From JAJNNC01 sp038232695 (lineage in GTDB: Bacteria; Bacteroidota; Bacteroidia; Cytophagales; Cyclobacteriaceae): DNA of 5,041 nt. Of the stretch, positions 4,910 to 5,041 are shown piece by piece (position 1 is the first letter of the stretch; every line of letters begins with the position of its first letter). Where the stretch lies: assembly GCA_038232695.1 (NCBI GenBank), contig JBBSNI010000426.1, positions 1-5,041 on the forward strand. The letters run 5' to 3'. The position numbers and the translations under genes are program-made. The notes beneath the pieces are model-generated. The model did no database searches. It saw only the letters and a program-made list of their open reading frames with translations, and was not told the origin of the DNA.

Positions 4910-5041
4910 TTCCGCACCAAAATAAGAGATTTGCCTTTTCTGGCTCATAAAGGAAGATTTTAATTTTTGTCACTGTTAAAGATCAAATTCAAAAACTGCG
5001 TTTATCGCTTGTATAGCTAATCTGCGAAATTTGGTGCGGAA
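4910..5041. repeat. 12-bp inverted repeat upstream of the right-hand antitoxin
   Basis: TTCCGCACCAAA at 4910-4921 has a perfect inverted copy, TTTGGTGCGGAA, at 5030-5041, the last bases of the window, so the right copy may continue outside. The 108 bases between hold no gene I can support and are AT-rich, and probably contain the promoter of the minus-strand TA operon. Read on the minus strand, the left copy sits 12 bases before the antitoxin ATG. The right copy points outwards on the plus strand, as if it led a divergent gene beyond the window. Confidence 0.55.

Noticed and set aside
1..5041. CRISPR array, tRNA or rRNA gene, insertion sequence
   Set aside because: No regularly spaced direct repeats, no cloverleaf-like or rRNA-like sequence and no transposase coding sequence were seen on either strand.

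Overview
The window looks like a piece of a Bacteroidota chromosome, probably an environmental member of the Cytophagales/Saprospirales type. I infer this from start codons that mostly lack Shine-Dalgarno sequences and sit behind A/T-rich leaders, from a TTGAAT-type heptamer-repeat hairpin of a kind I associate with Bacteroidota intergenic DNA, and from the families present. No marker gene fixes the genus.

The layout is an oxidoreductase/transporter core flanked by toxin-antitoxin (TA) genes. On the left (1-1037), AT-rich DNA holds the tail of a TumE/DUF6516-like toxin and a complete two-gene module: a small putative antitoxin overlapping a PIN-domain (VapC-like) RNase by one base. A GC-rich hairpin and T-tract (about 1098-1145) closes this module. 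It is followed by a short stretch that may hold the C-terminal remnant of a minus-strand gene.

The centre (1331-4154) is more GC-rich and carries three plus-strand genes. The first is a small divergent CDF-like membrane transporter in which a Cys-x3-Cys pair replaces the usual His-x3-Asp of TM5. The second is a classical SDR oxidoreductase with a C-terminal membrane anchor. The third is a YdhF-like aldo/keto reductase with an intact catalytic tetrad. A 30-bp heptamer-repeat stem followed by six T separates the SDR from the aldo/keto reductase, so these two are probably separate transcription units.

On the right (4175-4897), AT-rich DNA returns with a minus-strand TA operon read from right to left. 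It has a small antitoxin, then a ParE/RelE-family toxin, then a HicB-family antitoxin. The toxin gene is broken by a 5-bp tandem duplication (AAAGA AAAGA on the plus strand). Removing one copy restores a 98-residue ParE/RelE protein that ends two bases before the hicB start. hicB has no hicA beside it. At the extreme right, a 12-bp inverted repeat brackets the region upstream of the antitoxin.

I did not find a wholly new system. The observations most worth following are the duplication-inactivated toxin in a hybrid ParDE-HicB operon and the Cys-substituted CDF-like transporter.
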